Source of the DNA: CAVPDG01 sp963702535
GTDB taxonomy: Bacteria > Chloroflexota > Anaerolineae > Anaerolineales > UBA4823
DNA: 64,000 bases
Direction of reading: 5' to 3'
NCBI GenBank assembly: GCA_963702535.1
Contig: CAVPDG010000011.1
Coordinates: 186,001-250,000 of the forward strand
Position numbers and translations under genes: made by a program. A model generated the notes under the pieces. That model saw nothing but the letters and a program-made list of their open reading frames with translations, did no database searches and had not been told where the DNA came from. Positions within the stretch are counted from its first letter, which is position 1, and every line of letters begins with the position of its first letter. Positions 8,919 through 18,892 of this stretch are shown piece by piece.

Positions 8919-10882
8919 ATGGCTGAGACACCAGTACCCTTGAGTGAAAAACTGAGGGCAATTTTTTTCAAAGTTCAAGTTGCCGCGTATGCGTAAGAGT
9001 TGGGCGCCGAGCCTGCTCTTTATCGGTGATCTGTTCTTGATCGTAGTCGCCGCATTGGGGAGCTTCGCGCTGCGCCTGGAGTTGGGGACGCTCTTTGTCT
9101 ATTTTCTACCCCAGGCGCTTCGCATGGTTTTGCTTGCTCTGCTGATTAAACCGGTAGTCTTCTACTTTTTCGGGATGTACCGGCGCATGTGGGTTTACGC
9201 CAGCGTGCGTGAGGTGCGCCTGATCGCTTTTGCAGTCACAGCAGCCTCAATCCTGCTCTCGATTGCCGTAACGTTGATGCTTTTCTACCAGATCCGCCAG
9301 CCGGGATACCTGGGCTTTCCTCGGATGGTTTTAGTGATCGATTGGTTGCTGACATTAATCCTGGTGGGTGGCTTGCGATTTTCTATGCGCGTCCTTGCGG
9401 AGAGCCGCACCAGAGTCAACGGGCAAAAAGCGAGCGGCAAGCGCGTCCTTGTGGTGGGGGCTGGTGATGCAGGCGCGCTGGTTGTGCGTGAGCTGCTGAA
9501 GAATCCCCAGCTAAAAGTTGTCCCAGTTTGTATGTTGGACGACGATCCTTCGAAGCAGGGTCAGCAAATCTATGGTGTACCCGTTGTCGGTAAATTAAAC
9601 GATCTGGCGCGCACGGTGGTCATGCGGCGTATCGATGAGGTGATCATCGCCATCCCCAGCGCACCCGGGGCTGTGATCCGGCAGGTAGCGGATGTGTGCC
9701 GTTTGAAGGGCGTACCTTTTAGAACGATGCCCGGCATTTATGAGTTAATTGGTGGCAAGGTCAGTGTCCAGCGCTTGCGTGAAGTTGAGATTACCGATCT
9801 GCTGCGGAGAGAGCCGGCCAGGATCAACGACGAGCTGATTGGCTCCCAGTTGAGCGGGCGGAGGGTGGTGATCACCGGCGCGGGAGGCTCCATCGGCAGG
9901 GAACTATGCCGGCAGGTTGCGCGCTGGGGTCCCTCGGCGCTGGTCTTACTGGGTCACGGTGAGAACAGCATCTATGAGATTTATTACGAGATGAAGGAGG
10001 ATTATCCCTCGTTAGCGATCTATCCCGTTATTGCCGATATCCGTGATCTGGACCGCCTGAATGTGATCTTCGAGGAGCACCGCCCGCATGGTCGTCTTCC
10101 ATACTGCAGCCCACAAACACGTGCCTCTCATGGAGGTCAACGTAGAAGATGCTGTGACCAATAATATCCTGGGGACGCGCAATGTGGTTGAGGTGTCGGC
10201 AAACTATGAAGTAGAACGGCTGGTGATGATCTCAACCGATAAAGCTATCCGTCCTACGAGTGTATACGGCGCCACGAAGCGGCTGGCGGAGCTGATCGTT
10301 CTGGATGCTGCGCAAAGGACCGGGCGGGCTTTCTCTGTTGTCCGCTTCGGCAATGTACTGGGGAGCAGGGGCAGCGTCATCCCAATCTTCAAACGCCAGA
10401 TCGAGCATGGGGGTCCGGTAACCATTACGCATCCTGATATGGAACGCTATTTCATGACCATCCCGGAAGCGGTGCACCTGGTGCTTCAGGCTTTTACGAT
10501 GGGGCAGGGGGGAGATGTGTTCGTGCTGAAGATGGGAGAACAGATACGTATTCTCGACCTGGCGGAAGACCTGATCCGTCTCTCGGGCTTGGAGCCTTAC
10601 CGGGATATTGAGATCGTTTTTACCGGCATACGCCCTGGCGAAAAGCTGAGCGAAGAGCTGTGGGATCAATGGGCTGAATACCAACAAACCTCCCATCCTG
10701 ATATCCTGATCCTGGAGGATGAGGATATTCTCACGGGCAACGCATTACGCTCAACCGTGAGCGACCTGATCCACATGGCGCGGGAGGGCGACAGCGTAAC
10801 CATCGCGCGCATCCTGGATGAGCTCATTCCAGGCGCTGCCGTACGCAGCACGCCGCCTCCCGACCTGACCACCATCATCTGA
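8919..10882 (+). CDS. CapD/WbpM-like UDP-sugar 4,6-dehydratase, membrane (two frame breaks)
   Basis: A large polysaccharide biosynthesis protein of the nucleotide-sugar 4,6-dehydratase class. It has about four N-terminal membrane helices, a first Rossmann domain (RVLVVGAGDAGALVVREL, about residue 165) and a second, catalytic one (VVITGAGGSIGRELCRQ). It then shows HKHVPLMEVNVEDAV, the catalytic ISTDKA motif, SVYGATK and the C-terminal GIRPGEKLSEEL. Two shifts interrupt it: one near the T7 tract at 8962-8975, before which the frame from ATG 8919 reads MAETPVPLSEKLRAIFFK, and an extra G at 10090-10091. Corrected length is 653 residues. The start lies one base after the previous stop, so the operon continues. 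Confidence 0.88.
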
Positions 10883-10939
10883 AAGTGGATGATAGACCAG
10901 AAAGCCAGCTCGTAGAGCTCCGACAATCAAGAATAGAAG

Positions 10940-11938
10940 ATGGCAGAGCTAAACTATTTTGAATGGGAGTCATTCCTCGCCCGATTCCCTAATGTTCACA
11001 TCTTGCAGAGCGCTGCCTGGGGAGAATTAAAAGCCGCCTCCGGCTGGGAGGTGCATCGCTTACGGCCGGAGATTCGGGCGCTCAGATCTTATTCCGCCAG
11101 ATGGCTTATGGGATCAAGTTCGCTTATATCCCCAAGGGTCCGGTTGGTAAGGATTGGGATGATCTCCTGCCGGAAGCTGACCATTTGTGCCGGAAGCTGG
11201 GAGCGAGATTCCTAAAGGTCGAGCCGGACGCATGGGAAGAAGACGTTGAGGAGGGCTAGCACGCTTAATCCGCCCGTGGGTTTCCGAAAAAGCGGGCACG
11301 CAATCCAGCCGGCGCGGACATTGGTTCTCGACCTCTCGGGGAGCGAGGGCGATATTCTCGGCAAGATGAAGCAGAAAACGCGGTACAACATCCGGCTGGC
11401 GATGAAGAAGGGAGTGATCGTTAAACCCTCCGCTGACCTGGACGCCTTTTACCACTTGATGGAAGTAACCTCTCAGCGGGATCGTTTTGGTGTGCACCAG
11501 CCTGGCTATTACCGCCAGACTTACGAGTTGTTCCACCCCAAAGGGCAATGCGAGTTGCTCATCGCCGAGTTTGATGGCGAGCCAGTCGCGGCGTTGATGG
11601 TGCTGGCATTGGGGAGGCGCGCGTGGTATTTCTATGGAGCATCTTCGGACGCACACCGTGAGCTGATGCCTACCTATTTGATCCAGTGGGAGGCGATACG
11701 CTGGGCTCGCTCCATGGGCTGTGAGCAATACGATCTGTGGGGTGTGCCGGACCATGACCTGGACTTCTTGGAAGCCAACTTCCAGGAAAGATCAGACGGC
11801 TTGTGGGGAGTGTATCGTTTTAAACGCGGTTTCGGCGGTAAGCTGCTGCGCGCGGCGGGTCCCTGGGATCGCGTCTACTCTCCGCTTGTCTATTCCCTGT
11901 ATTCGCTTTGGTCGAGGAGGATTGCCGGCTCACGGTGA
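10940..11938 (+). CDS. FemA/FemB-type peptidoglycan bridge ligase, first copy (two compensating frame breaks)
   Basis: A FemABX-family aminoacyltransferase. These enzymes add amino acids from aminoacyl-tRNA to the stem peptide of lipid-linked peptidoglycan precursors. It shows the tandem GNAT-like folds: LQSAAWGELKAASGW at the N-terminus, KTRYNIRLAMKKGV in the middle, the AWYFYGASSDAHRELMP segment, and AIRWARSMGCEQYDLWGVPD with GVYRFKRGFGG at the end. One base is missing near 11063-11066 and one is extra near 11237-11255. The short middle stretch, which reads on as KFAYIPKGPVGK, is therefore in another frame. Corrected length is 332 residues. Its neighbour is a second copy. Confidence 0.85.
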
Positions 11939-11953
11939 TCTGATTGCCAATCT

Positions 11954-13103
11954 ATGGATGCACTCACCTGGAACCTGCTTATTTCGCAATTACCGGTCCC
12001 CCATGTATTTCAAACCCGGGAGTGGGGCGAGGTTAAAGCGCATTTTGGCTGGCAACCCTGCTATCTGCTGTGGGTAGAAATGCCGGGCGGGCAAGTTGAG
12101 CTCGTTACGCAGCTGCCCGGAGGTGGAGCAACCCTGCGCGCTGCGGCGCTCATCCTGAAAAGAACCGTTGGAATCCGGGGATTGTCCACCGGTTTATCGA
12201 TGCTGTATATTCCAAAAGGACCGCTGCTGTACGATTGGGGAGATGCTGCTCTCCGCCGGCGTGTCCTCGAGGATATTGTCGCTGTGGCAAAACGAGAGCG
12301 CGCCATATTTATCAAGATCGACCCGGACGTGCCCATTGCCACGGGTATCCCGGGCAGTGACGAGGAAGTCAATGATCTTCGCGGGGAGGCGGTGCTGCAA
12401 GATCTTAAGGCTCAAGGATGGCTTTATTCTGGCGAGCAAATTCAGTTCGCAAACACCGTTTTGATTGACCTGGCGCAGGATGAAGAGCAGCTTTTAGCCG
12501 GGATGAAGGCAAAAACACGCTATAACATCCGCCTGGCAGAGCGTAAGGGCGTCGAAATCCGGCAAGGCGGCATGGCTGACCTTGATCTGCTGTATAGGCT
12601 CTATGCGGAAACGTCAGTCAGAGACGGGTTTGTCATCCGTTCTCTGGATTACTATCGGACCTTATGGTCTACCTTTTTAAAGGCTGGCATGGTAAGAATA
12701 TTGATTGCAGAAGTGGAGGGGGAAGCCATCGCTGCACTGGTCCTTTTTCTGTTCCAAAAGAAAGCCTGGTTTTTATATGGCATGTCCCGGGACGTCCACC
12801 GTGAGAAGATGCCCAATTACTTGCTACAATGGGAAGCGATCCGCCAGTGTAAGTTAGCAGGTTGCCTGGTGTACGATCTCTGGGGGGCGCCATATCACTT
12901 CGAAGAGACGGATCCCTTATGGGGAGTTTATCGTTTCAAAGAAGGGCTGGGTGGACAGGTTGTGCGGCACATCGGCGCCTGGGATCTGCCGGTGCAGCAG
13001 AAAATGTATCGCTTGTACACACAGGTTTTGCCCAAGATACTGGATGGGATGCGCAGGCGCGGCGTTGCCAGTACCCAACAACAGCCTCTCCGAGCGCGCT
13101 TAG
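11954..13103 (+). CDS. FemA/FemB-type peptidoglycan bridge ligase, second copy
   Basis: This FemABX-family protein is clearly related to the gene before it. It has FQTREWGEVKAHFGWQ at the N-terminus, the conserved MKAKTRYNIRLAERKGV, AWFLYGMSRDVHREKMP, LLQWEAIRQCKLAGC, YDLWGAPY and GVYRFKEGLGG. As read, the frame does not stop but continues in phase into the desulfhydrase gene, giving one open frame to 14119. Family members normally end soon after the RRRG segment. A single extra base in the CCC near 13074-13076 would end the protein at the TAG at 13101-13103 with about 382 residues. Given how common such insertions are here, two separate genes are more likely than a fusion. Confidence 0.8.
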
Positions 13104-13126
13104 CAAGGGAATGGAGTCATTGCCTC

Positions 13127-14119
13127 ATGAAAAATTTGCCACGTGTACCCATTGCTCAACTGCCAACCCCGGTTGAATTTCTACCGAGTCTGACCCGAAT
13201 GTGCGGTGGTGTAAAAATCTTCGTGAAACGAGATGACCAGACGGGTCTGGCGCTGGGGGGGAACAAAGCGCGCAAGCTCGAATACCTGATGGGAGAGGCA
13301 ATCGCTCGCGGGGCGGACATGGTCATCACGGCAGGCGCTGTCCAATCTAACCATTGCCGCCAGACGGCAGCAGCCGCGGCGCGCTGTCACCTGGAATGTG
13401 AGTTAGTTCTTTTAGGGAGTGAACCGGACCAACGCACGGGTAACCTGCTGCTAGATGGCTTGTTGGGGGCAGAGCTGCGCTGGACGCGGAAAGAATCCCG
13501 GGATGCGGAGCTTCAAAATGCTTTTCAGCAAGCCAGCGCCCGTGGTAAGAAGCCATACCTGATCCCTTACGGCGGTTCGAATCCGGTCGGCGCGACCGGA
13601 TATGTCTACGCTATGGCTGAGCTGGTTTCGCAGTGGGATGAAAAGCGCATGGAAAATCCCCTACCCGATTGGATCATCCTGCCCTCCGGCTCGGGCGGTA
13701 CGCAGGCGGGCATGGTGCTGGGGGCGAGAAAATTCCGGTTTCCGGGACGGATCCTGGGGATCAGCGTAGATGAACCTGCAGATTCGTTTGCGCCGCGTAT
13801 CGTCCGGCTGGTAAATGAGACAGCCGGTTTGCTGGGCATTGATGCACAGGGCTGTGAGACCGATGTACTGGTCAGCTCGGATTATCTGGGCAAGGGTTAC
13901 GGAGTGGTCGGTTCTGCTGAGGTGGAAGCGATCCAGATGTTCGCCCGCTCCGAAGGGCTGCTCCTCGATCCTGTGTACACGGGTCGCGCCGCAGCGGGAA
14001 TGATCGATTTGATCCGCAAGCAGACGATCACGCCTCATGAGAGCGTGCTATTCTGGCACACAGGCGGCGCGCCTGCGCTGTTTGCCAGCCAATATAACGA
14101 TGCGTTAAATCCTCTTTGA
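13127..14119 (+). CDS. dcyD: D-cysteine desulfhydrase (PLP-dependent, ACC deaminase family)
   Basis: A fold-type II PLP enzyme of 330 residues that should break D-cysteine, or a related beta-substituted D-amino acid, to pyruvate, ammonia and sulfide. The N-terminus LPRVPIAQLPTPVEFLPSL and the region KRDDQTGLALGGNKARKLEYL match the family; the Lys of GGNKARK is the expected PLP-binding residue. AVQSNHCRQTAAAAA supplies the substrate-contacting Asn, PSGSGGTQAG is the PLP phosphate loop, and the C-terminus shows LLDPVYTGRAAAGM and FWHTGGAPALF. ATG 13127 has a GGAG motif upstream. The frame is open to the FemX gene upstream. It ends two bases from a convergent gene. Confidence 0.87.
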   Translation: MKNLPRVPIAQLPTPVEFLPSLTRMCGGVKIFVKRDDQTGLALGGNKARKLEYLMGEAIARGADMVITAGAVQSNHCRQTAAAAARCHLECELVLLGSEPDQRTGNLLLDGLLGAELRWTRKESRDAELQNAFQQASARGKKPYLIPYGGSNPVGATGYVYAMAELVSQWDEKRMENPLPDWIILPSGSGGTQAGMVLGARKFRFPGRILGISVDEPADSFAPRIVRLVNETAGLLGIDAQGCETDVLVSSDYLGKGYGVVGSAEVEAIQMFARSEGLLLDPVYTGRAAAGMIDLIRKQTITPHESVLFWHTGGAPALFASQYNDALNPL

Positions 14120-14121
14120 GC

Positions 14122-14517
14122 TTATCTCAAGCCAAGCACTTCATAAACCAGCACCGGTTTGCTTTTGCCCTTCAACTGGATTGCACCAGCCGGTCTCGCA
14201 TTCACTTGCCTGGCGACCTGGGCATACGCCTCGCTGCTGATCAAGATCTGATTGGCGAGGGCGTTCTCCTGGATGCGTTTTGCTGTGTTCACGCTGTCGC
14301 CAATGGCAGTAAATGCATTACTGCGCTCGAGACGCTCAGCCTGAGCTCTCAAGGCGGCAAGCTCACTGGTGAGCTGTTTGAAGTCATCCAGCATATGGGC
14401 GGGGACGGTTATACTGGTCTTCTTATAATTAGCGAGCGTTTGCTCTGAGAGTAGATCCAGGCGTGTGATCTGTTGGTCAATCCGGTCAGCAAGCGAGAGC
14501 CTGGCATTTGCATTCAT
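14122..14517 (-). CDS. coiled-coil protein with the C-terminal part of a class III nucleotide cyclase domain
   Basis: A 131-residue protein. Residues about 70-131 read like the end of an adenylate/guanylate cyclase domain: AFTAIGDSVNTAKRIQE, then QILISSEAYAQV, then LKGKSKPVLVYEVLG. The preceding half of the cyclase fold, which carries the metal-binding Asp residues, is missing. In its place is a charged, probably helical stretch (residues 1-65). It cannot be an active cyclase in this form. It may be a regulatory relic, or a gene from which the middle has been lost. It follows the transglutaminase gene on the same strand, and a TATAAT lies upstream at 14572-14577. Confidence 0.6.
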   Translation of the reverse strand: MNANARLSLADRIDQQITRLDLLSEQTLANYKKTSITVPAHMLDDFKQLTSELAALRAQAERLERSNAFTAIGDSVNTAKRIQENALANQILISSEAYAQVARQVNARPAGAIQLKGKSKPVLVYEVLGLR

Positions 14518-14571
14518 GGAGTAATCCGGGGTCTAATAGAGGATTGTGCTGTTGCATCAGCCATACCCCAG

Positions 14572-14577
14572 ATTATA
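14572..14577 (-). promoter_or_regulatory. -10 box before the cyclase-like gene
   Basis: TATAAT on the minus strand, between the transglutaminase stop and the cyclase-like gene. An ATG lies seven bases downstream (14564) but its frame stops after 16 codons just at the annotated start, so an unseen frame break may hide a longer N-terminus. Confidence 0.4.
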
Positions 14578-14596
14578 CAGGTTAACCGGATCGTAT

Positions 14597-16956
14597 TTAC
14601 TCGCGACTGAGTAAGCTTTGGAACCACGCCCTAAAAGAAAGGCGGCGGATGGTCTTCGCAGCCCTGGCAGCAGATGAGATATCCGGATGGTAATTCTGGC
14701 TGTACGTTGAGCGCTGGTATTCGGACAGGAGAAGCTCAGCAGGGCTTTCAGCCATTGGGATCTCTACCTTGAGGTGCTCGGTGCGCTGCCGGGGCGTATC
14801 CGATGGCTTGGGTCTCAGACCGAGCCGGTTCAGCGCCAGGTTGATTTCCAGGTAAGACCTGGCGATGGGCGACAATGCTGCCCGATGCGCCATGCGTCCG
14901 ATCACAGCCGGCGGGCGAATACCCATGCGCCGGAAGCTTTGCTCCAGAACGATCGATAGCGGTGGGATGCGTTCCACCCATTTCTTGCGGCGGACCAACG
15001 GGAGCAGCAACAGGATCAGGAGGATCAGCAGACCAGCGGTGGCTGATAGGAGCATTATCCCCGTGAGATTCCGGCTGGCAGCCGCAGCAGCAGTGGATGC
15101 TGGGTCCGGGCGGTTGAGGTCTGGGGTGACAAGAGGCTGGGGTAAATCGAGGTTCTCGGGACTCGTAGGAGATGGGTTATCGAGCTCTTCGCCCGGTGGG
15201 CGGAGGATGTCGGGCTGGATTACCGTTGGCTCAAACTCGACCCAACCCAGGTTGGGGAAATAGACTTCAGGCCAGGCATGCGCATCCAACTCCCGAACCG
15301 AGTAGGAGCTGGTGCCTTCGTTGAGCTCTCCTTGCGCATATCCAAAGCCAATGCGCGCCGGGATGCCGATCGATCTCAGTAAGATGACCTGGCTGGTGGC
15401 GTAATAATTACAAAAGCCTTTTTGAAGATCGAACAAGAACCAATCGATAGGTTCCTGGAAGGTAGGGAGTGGCTCGGTAATCGTCTCGGCATACTGGATG
15501 GTATTGCGCAGATATTCCGTTATTGCCAGGGTCTTTTCATAAGGGGTTTCCAAACCCGCGGTGAGTTCTTCGGCTAGTCTGCCTGGTACGGGGCGTGATA
15601 TTTTCCGGGAGCTGGAGGTAGCGCTCGGTGATCCAAGCGGGGTAATCGCTGCCCGCCTGGCGCAGGGATGCCACGGTCAACCGGCTGAGCTTAGAGCGGG
15701 TCGTATACGTCTCTCCCGCCCGCAGAGAGGGTGTAGCCCTGAAGTGGGAAAGATCGATGCTGCCATCGGCGCTTCTGGCGAACTCAGCCCGCCCCGGACG
15801 GCTTACCCAAATCGGTTGGTTGACAGTGAAAATACTGGCTAGAGGACTGGCAGTGGTGAAGTTAAATGAGTAAAAACCAGGTAAATGACCCTGATATTCT
15901 GGCATCTGTAGCTCGGACTGCTCCGGGTCAAATGACTCGGTTGTATCCAACGTAGAGCTCCACTGCCCGTCCTGATATTCATCATAAACCCGACCGCGCC
16001 AGTAAAAGCGGACGCCTTCCGGGACGTTTTCAGGGGTGATAACGGTGAACACCTGGGAGTCAGAATGTAGCGTGCCCCTGCCAAGCGAAGCGGTAGCGCC
16101 ATAGAATTCGGATGGCATGCCGGTAGAAGAGCGCAGGGATGAAAACGCATTATCCAGCGTGTTACGAACGTCATGTAATGGTTGTTTTAAGCGCTGCCAG
16201 GCTTGTTGTGCTGCGGGGATATTCTGTGCCAGGGCGGGAGCTGCCCAGGCGAGCATGACAAGACCGATCCCGGCGATGACAGCGAAGCGAATCAGGTCCA
16301 AGCCGAAATACGGGGGCATATAGGTCTTTGTCTGCGCCCAGCGCGCCTGGTTGTGTAAATATACCGTGCGGGCGACGAGGAGCAACGCAAAGAAGAGGTA
16401 AGCCACCAAATACCAGATACGGTTTGAGTAGAATGTATCGTAGGTGTGGATAAGGACAATGGCAATACCCGTTGGCAAAATGGATGTCCAGGGGTTGGCA
16501 TAGCGGGCGAGGTGATACCCGGCATGCGAGCCTAAAATCCAGAACAAAGCAGCCATCAGCACAAGAAAGAGCAAATTATCTGGAACTGCGCGGCGTTGCA
16601 CCAGGTGCGAGATGATGACCTGAAGACGTCCAGCCAGACTGATGAGGCGCTCCTGCCACTCAACGCCTTCTCCTAACGTCAGACCGATACGCCAGGAGAT
16701 CACGAATAAGCCATACACCAGGGCGAAGATAAACGCCCAGCGCGGCGAGAACCTGCTTAGACCGAGCGCTATCCCGGCAACCAACCCGAGGTAAGCAATG
16801 CTGCGCGTGATCGGCAGGTCTTCCGTCCAATCCGTTGCAATCAGGCGGGTAAACGCAATGGTCAGGATGATAAATAGCAGGAAGAGAGCGGGGAGATCCC
16901 ACCATCTGTTTTCAGACGATTGGAGCTTTCTTGATTGTCATACTATTGATACTCAT
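14597..16956 (-). CDS. TgpA-like transmembrane transglutaminase (two frame breaks)
   Basis: A membrane protein of the DUF3488/transglutaminase-core/DUF4129 type. The N-terminal third holds about six membrane helices. An extracytoplasmic region follows, then the transglutaminase core with the Cys of GFCNYYATSQ, GIPARIGFGYAQGE, the His of ELDAHAWPEV and LGWVEFEPT. After a Pro-rich linker come one more membrane helix and a C-terminal tail. Near 16922-16923 an extra G separates the true start (ATG 16956, reading MSINSMTIKKA) from the rest. Near 15576-15582 another extra base splits the gene before LETPYEKTLAI. Corrected length is 785 residues. The substrate is unknown; the family acts at the cell envelope. 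Confidence 0.85.
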
Positions 16957-17091
16957 CAACCCTCTGGAACGGTTCAGTTTTGTGTGAATCTCAACCATCG
17001 AAGTGTATGCTCAAGTCAGGATGGTACACAACTCGGTATTAGAGATAGGATAATCGTGCAAGATAAGTTGGAGATTGGATAAGAATTAAAG

Positions 17092-17121
17092 TTGTATAAA
17101 GTGGGTATCTTATGGTAAAAT
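17092..17121 (+). promoter_or_regulatory. candidate promoter of nuoA
   Basis: TTGTAT (17092-17097) and TAAAAT (17116-17121), 18 bases apart, with a TGG just before the -10 box as in extended -10 promoters. The nuoA ATG lies 70 bases downstream. Confidence 0.5.
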
Positions 17122-17190
17122 TTTTGCCGATCCGATTTGTACCACAAATCACATGGTAGTTTGCCTTCGTTGAACTGATCAGGAGTAGCT

Positions 17191-17547
17191 ATGCACAACG
17201 AGTGGTTATTTATTGCTGTTTTCTTTGTGATTGCCCCTCTATTACCTGCCGCTGCATTAGTTATCCCTCGCATACTGGCGCCCCGCAAACCGAATCCCCT
17301 GAAGTCCCAAACCTACGAGTGTGGAATTGAAACGGTAGGGAATACATGGGTTCAATTTCGTGTCCAATACTACATTTTTGCACTGGTCTTTTTGATCTTC
17401 GATGTGGAGACCGTATTTCTCTATCCTTGGGCTGCTGCATTCGACCAGCTTGTCCTCTTCGGGGTGCTTGAAGGTGTGCTATTCATCCTGATCCTGGTAG
17501 CCGGTTTGGTATATGCCTGGCGCAAGGGTGTGCTGGAGTGGGCTTGA
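17191..17547 (+). CDS. nuoA: NADH-quinone oxidoreductase subunit A
   Basis: A 118-residue three-helix subunit of the membrane arm of complex I, at the join with the quinone-binding module. The conserved loop YECGIETVG is present at residues about 46-54, followed by VQFRVQYYIFALVFLIFDVET, which holds the conserved acidic pair of helix 2. ATG 17191 has an AGGAG ribosome site. The gene is followed by an intrinsic terminator rather than by nuoB, so it is separated from the nuoH-N cluster. Subunits B, C, D, E, F, G and I are not found in the window. Confidence 0.95.
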   Translation: MHNEWLFIAVFFVIAPLLPAAALVIPRILAPRKPNPLKSQTYECGIETVGNTWVQFRVQYYIFALVFLIFDVETVFLYPWAAAFDQLVLFGVLEGVLFILILVAGLVYAWRKGVLEWA

Positions 17548-17567
17548 TTGGTATGGATACTTCTATA

Positions 17568-17600
17568 AAAAGGCTGATGGATTAATCCTCAGCCTTTTCT
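17568..17600 (+). terminator. intrinsic terminator after nuoA
   Basis: AAAAGGCTGA (17568-17577) pairs with TCAGCCTTTT (17589-17598), with the T run inside and after the stem. It lies between nuoA and nuoH and would reduce read-through between them. Confidence 0.75.
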
Positions 17601-17650
17601 GTGTTTCTTGAGCGGCTCGTATTTGACTCAGTGTATCAAGGAGTGCATGC

Positions 17651-18877
17651 ATGGCAGATCCTATTAATGCAATCCGAGTGTGGCTGGAGGGGTTGCTCCT
17701 GGGTTGGGGGCTGCCCGTCGGTCTAGTCTCGGTGATCCTGGCTGCAATCGGGGTTGTCGTCCTGTGCGTCTTCGTATTGCTTGTCGATATCTTTCTGGTG
17801 TGGGTTGAGCGCAAGGTCGTTGCACGCTTCCAGGACCGGCTGGGTCCGAACCGGTTGGGTCCATTCGGCCTCATCCAGCCCATTGCAGACGTCATCAAGC
17901 TGCTGATCAAAGAAGATATCTTCCCGCGTGGCGGTGACAAGATCGTCTATAACCTGGCTCCGATCATGGCGCTGGCAACCGTGCTGCTCCTTTGGGCGGT
18001 TGTTCCGATTGCTTCCTCGGTCTATGGTACCAATTTGAGCGTTGGCGTGCTCTACATCGTGGCAATCGGCGCCATCAGCACCTTAGGTATCATCATGGCG
18101 GGGTGGTCTTCGAATAATAAGTATGCCTTGCTGGGCGCATTTCGGACCGTCGCACAGATGGTTTCCTATGAAGTCCCCATGGTTATTGCCATGCTCATCC
18201 CCGTGATCCTGGCTCATTCGATGAGCCTGGTTGACATTGTGCAAGCGCAAAAAGTCTGGTTTGTGGGGATGGCGCCGGTTGCAGCGTTGATCGTGTTCCT
18301 CACTTCTATTGCCGAGCTGGGTCGGGCGCCCTTCGACTTGACGGAAGCTGAATCTGAGATCGTCGCCGGCTTCCACATCGAGTATACGGGTATGAAGTTC
18401 GGTCTTTTCTACGCCGGCGAGCTGCTGCATGCCCTGACCATCGGCGGAATTGTCTCCACGCTCTTCCTTGGCGGGTGGAGAGGTCCCGGTGCAGAAACCT
18501 ACCCCATTCTGGGCGTGTTCTATTTCTTTATAAAAGCATTTTTCCTGTACTGGGTCATTATGTGGATCAAGTATTCATTGCCTCGCATTCGTATCGACCA
18601 GATGCTGAACTTCAATTGGAAGTTCCTGACGCCGCTATCCATTGCGGTATTGATCGTTACCGCTATCTTGGATAAGGTGCTCCCCCGGACAAACCTGTGG
18701 GTGTACTCCATTGGCATGCTGGTTGCGAATATCATTATCATCTGGATCACCTTGAGCATCCTTCGCTCCCGGGCGCATACCGAGCGCAAGCGGGTAGCCG
18801 AATACACACCGATCGCTACACCCGAGAAGGCTGCTGGCTCAACGCAGCAATCCGTGCCTACGTCAACAACTTCTTGA
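17651..18877 (+). CDS. nuoH: NADH-quinone oxidoreductase subunit H
   Basis: The quinone-site membrane subunit of complex I, 408 residues with about eight to nine helices. Family marks are ERKVVARFQDRLGPNR (residues about 52-67), the segment around SIAELGRAPFDLTEAESEIV and EYTGMKFG, which line the quinone tunnel. The C-terminal tail after the last helix is about 40 residues longer than the core and is hydrophilic and variable. Its start ATG lies 51 bases after the terminator that follows nuoA. The usual neighbour nuoI is absent; nuoJ follows 15 bases later. Confidence 0.96.
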   Translation: MADPINAIRVWLEGLLLGWGLPVGLVSVILAAIGVVVLCVFVLLVDIFLVWVERKVVARFQDRLGPNRLGPFGLIQPIADVIKLLIKEDIFPRGGDKIVYNLAPIMALATVLLLWAVVPIASSVYGTNLSVGVLYIVAIGAISTLGIIMAGWSSNNKYALLGAFRTVAQMVSYEVPMVIAMLIPVILAHSMSLVDIVQAQKVWFVGMAPVAALIVFLTSIAELGRAPFDLTEAESEIVAGFHIEYTGMKFGLFYAGELLHALTIGGIVSTLFLGGWRGPGAETYPILGVFYFFIKAFFLYWVIMWIKYSLPRIRIDQMLNFNWKFLTPLSIAVLIVTAILDKVLPRTNLWVYSIGMLVANIIIIWITLSILRSRAHTERKRVAEYTPIATPEKAAGSTQQSVPTSTTS

Positions 18878-18892
18878 TGCTGGAGTAAGTCG

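Noticed and set aside
11114..11755. Long minus-strand open frame opposite the first FemX gene
   Set aside because: It covers the broken but clearly recognisable FemX protein on the plus strand and encodes a low-complexity, Arg/Pro-rich chain typical of antisense frames.
10940..14119. FemX copies as a remnant of gene decay
   Set aside because: Both proteins keep all conserved segments, and the shifts are single bases of the kind seen all over the window.
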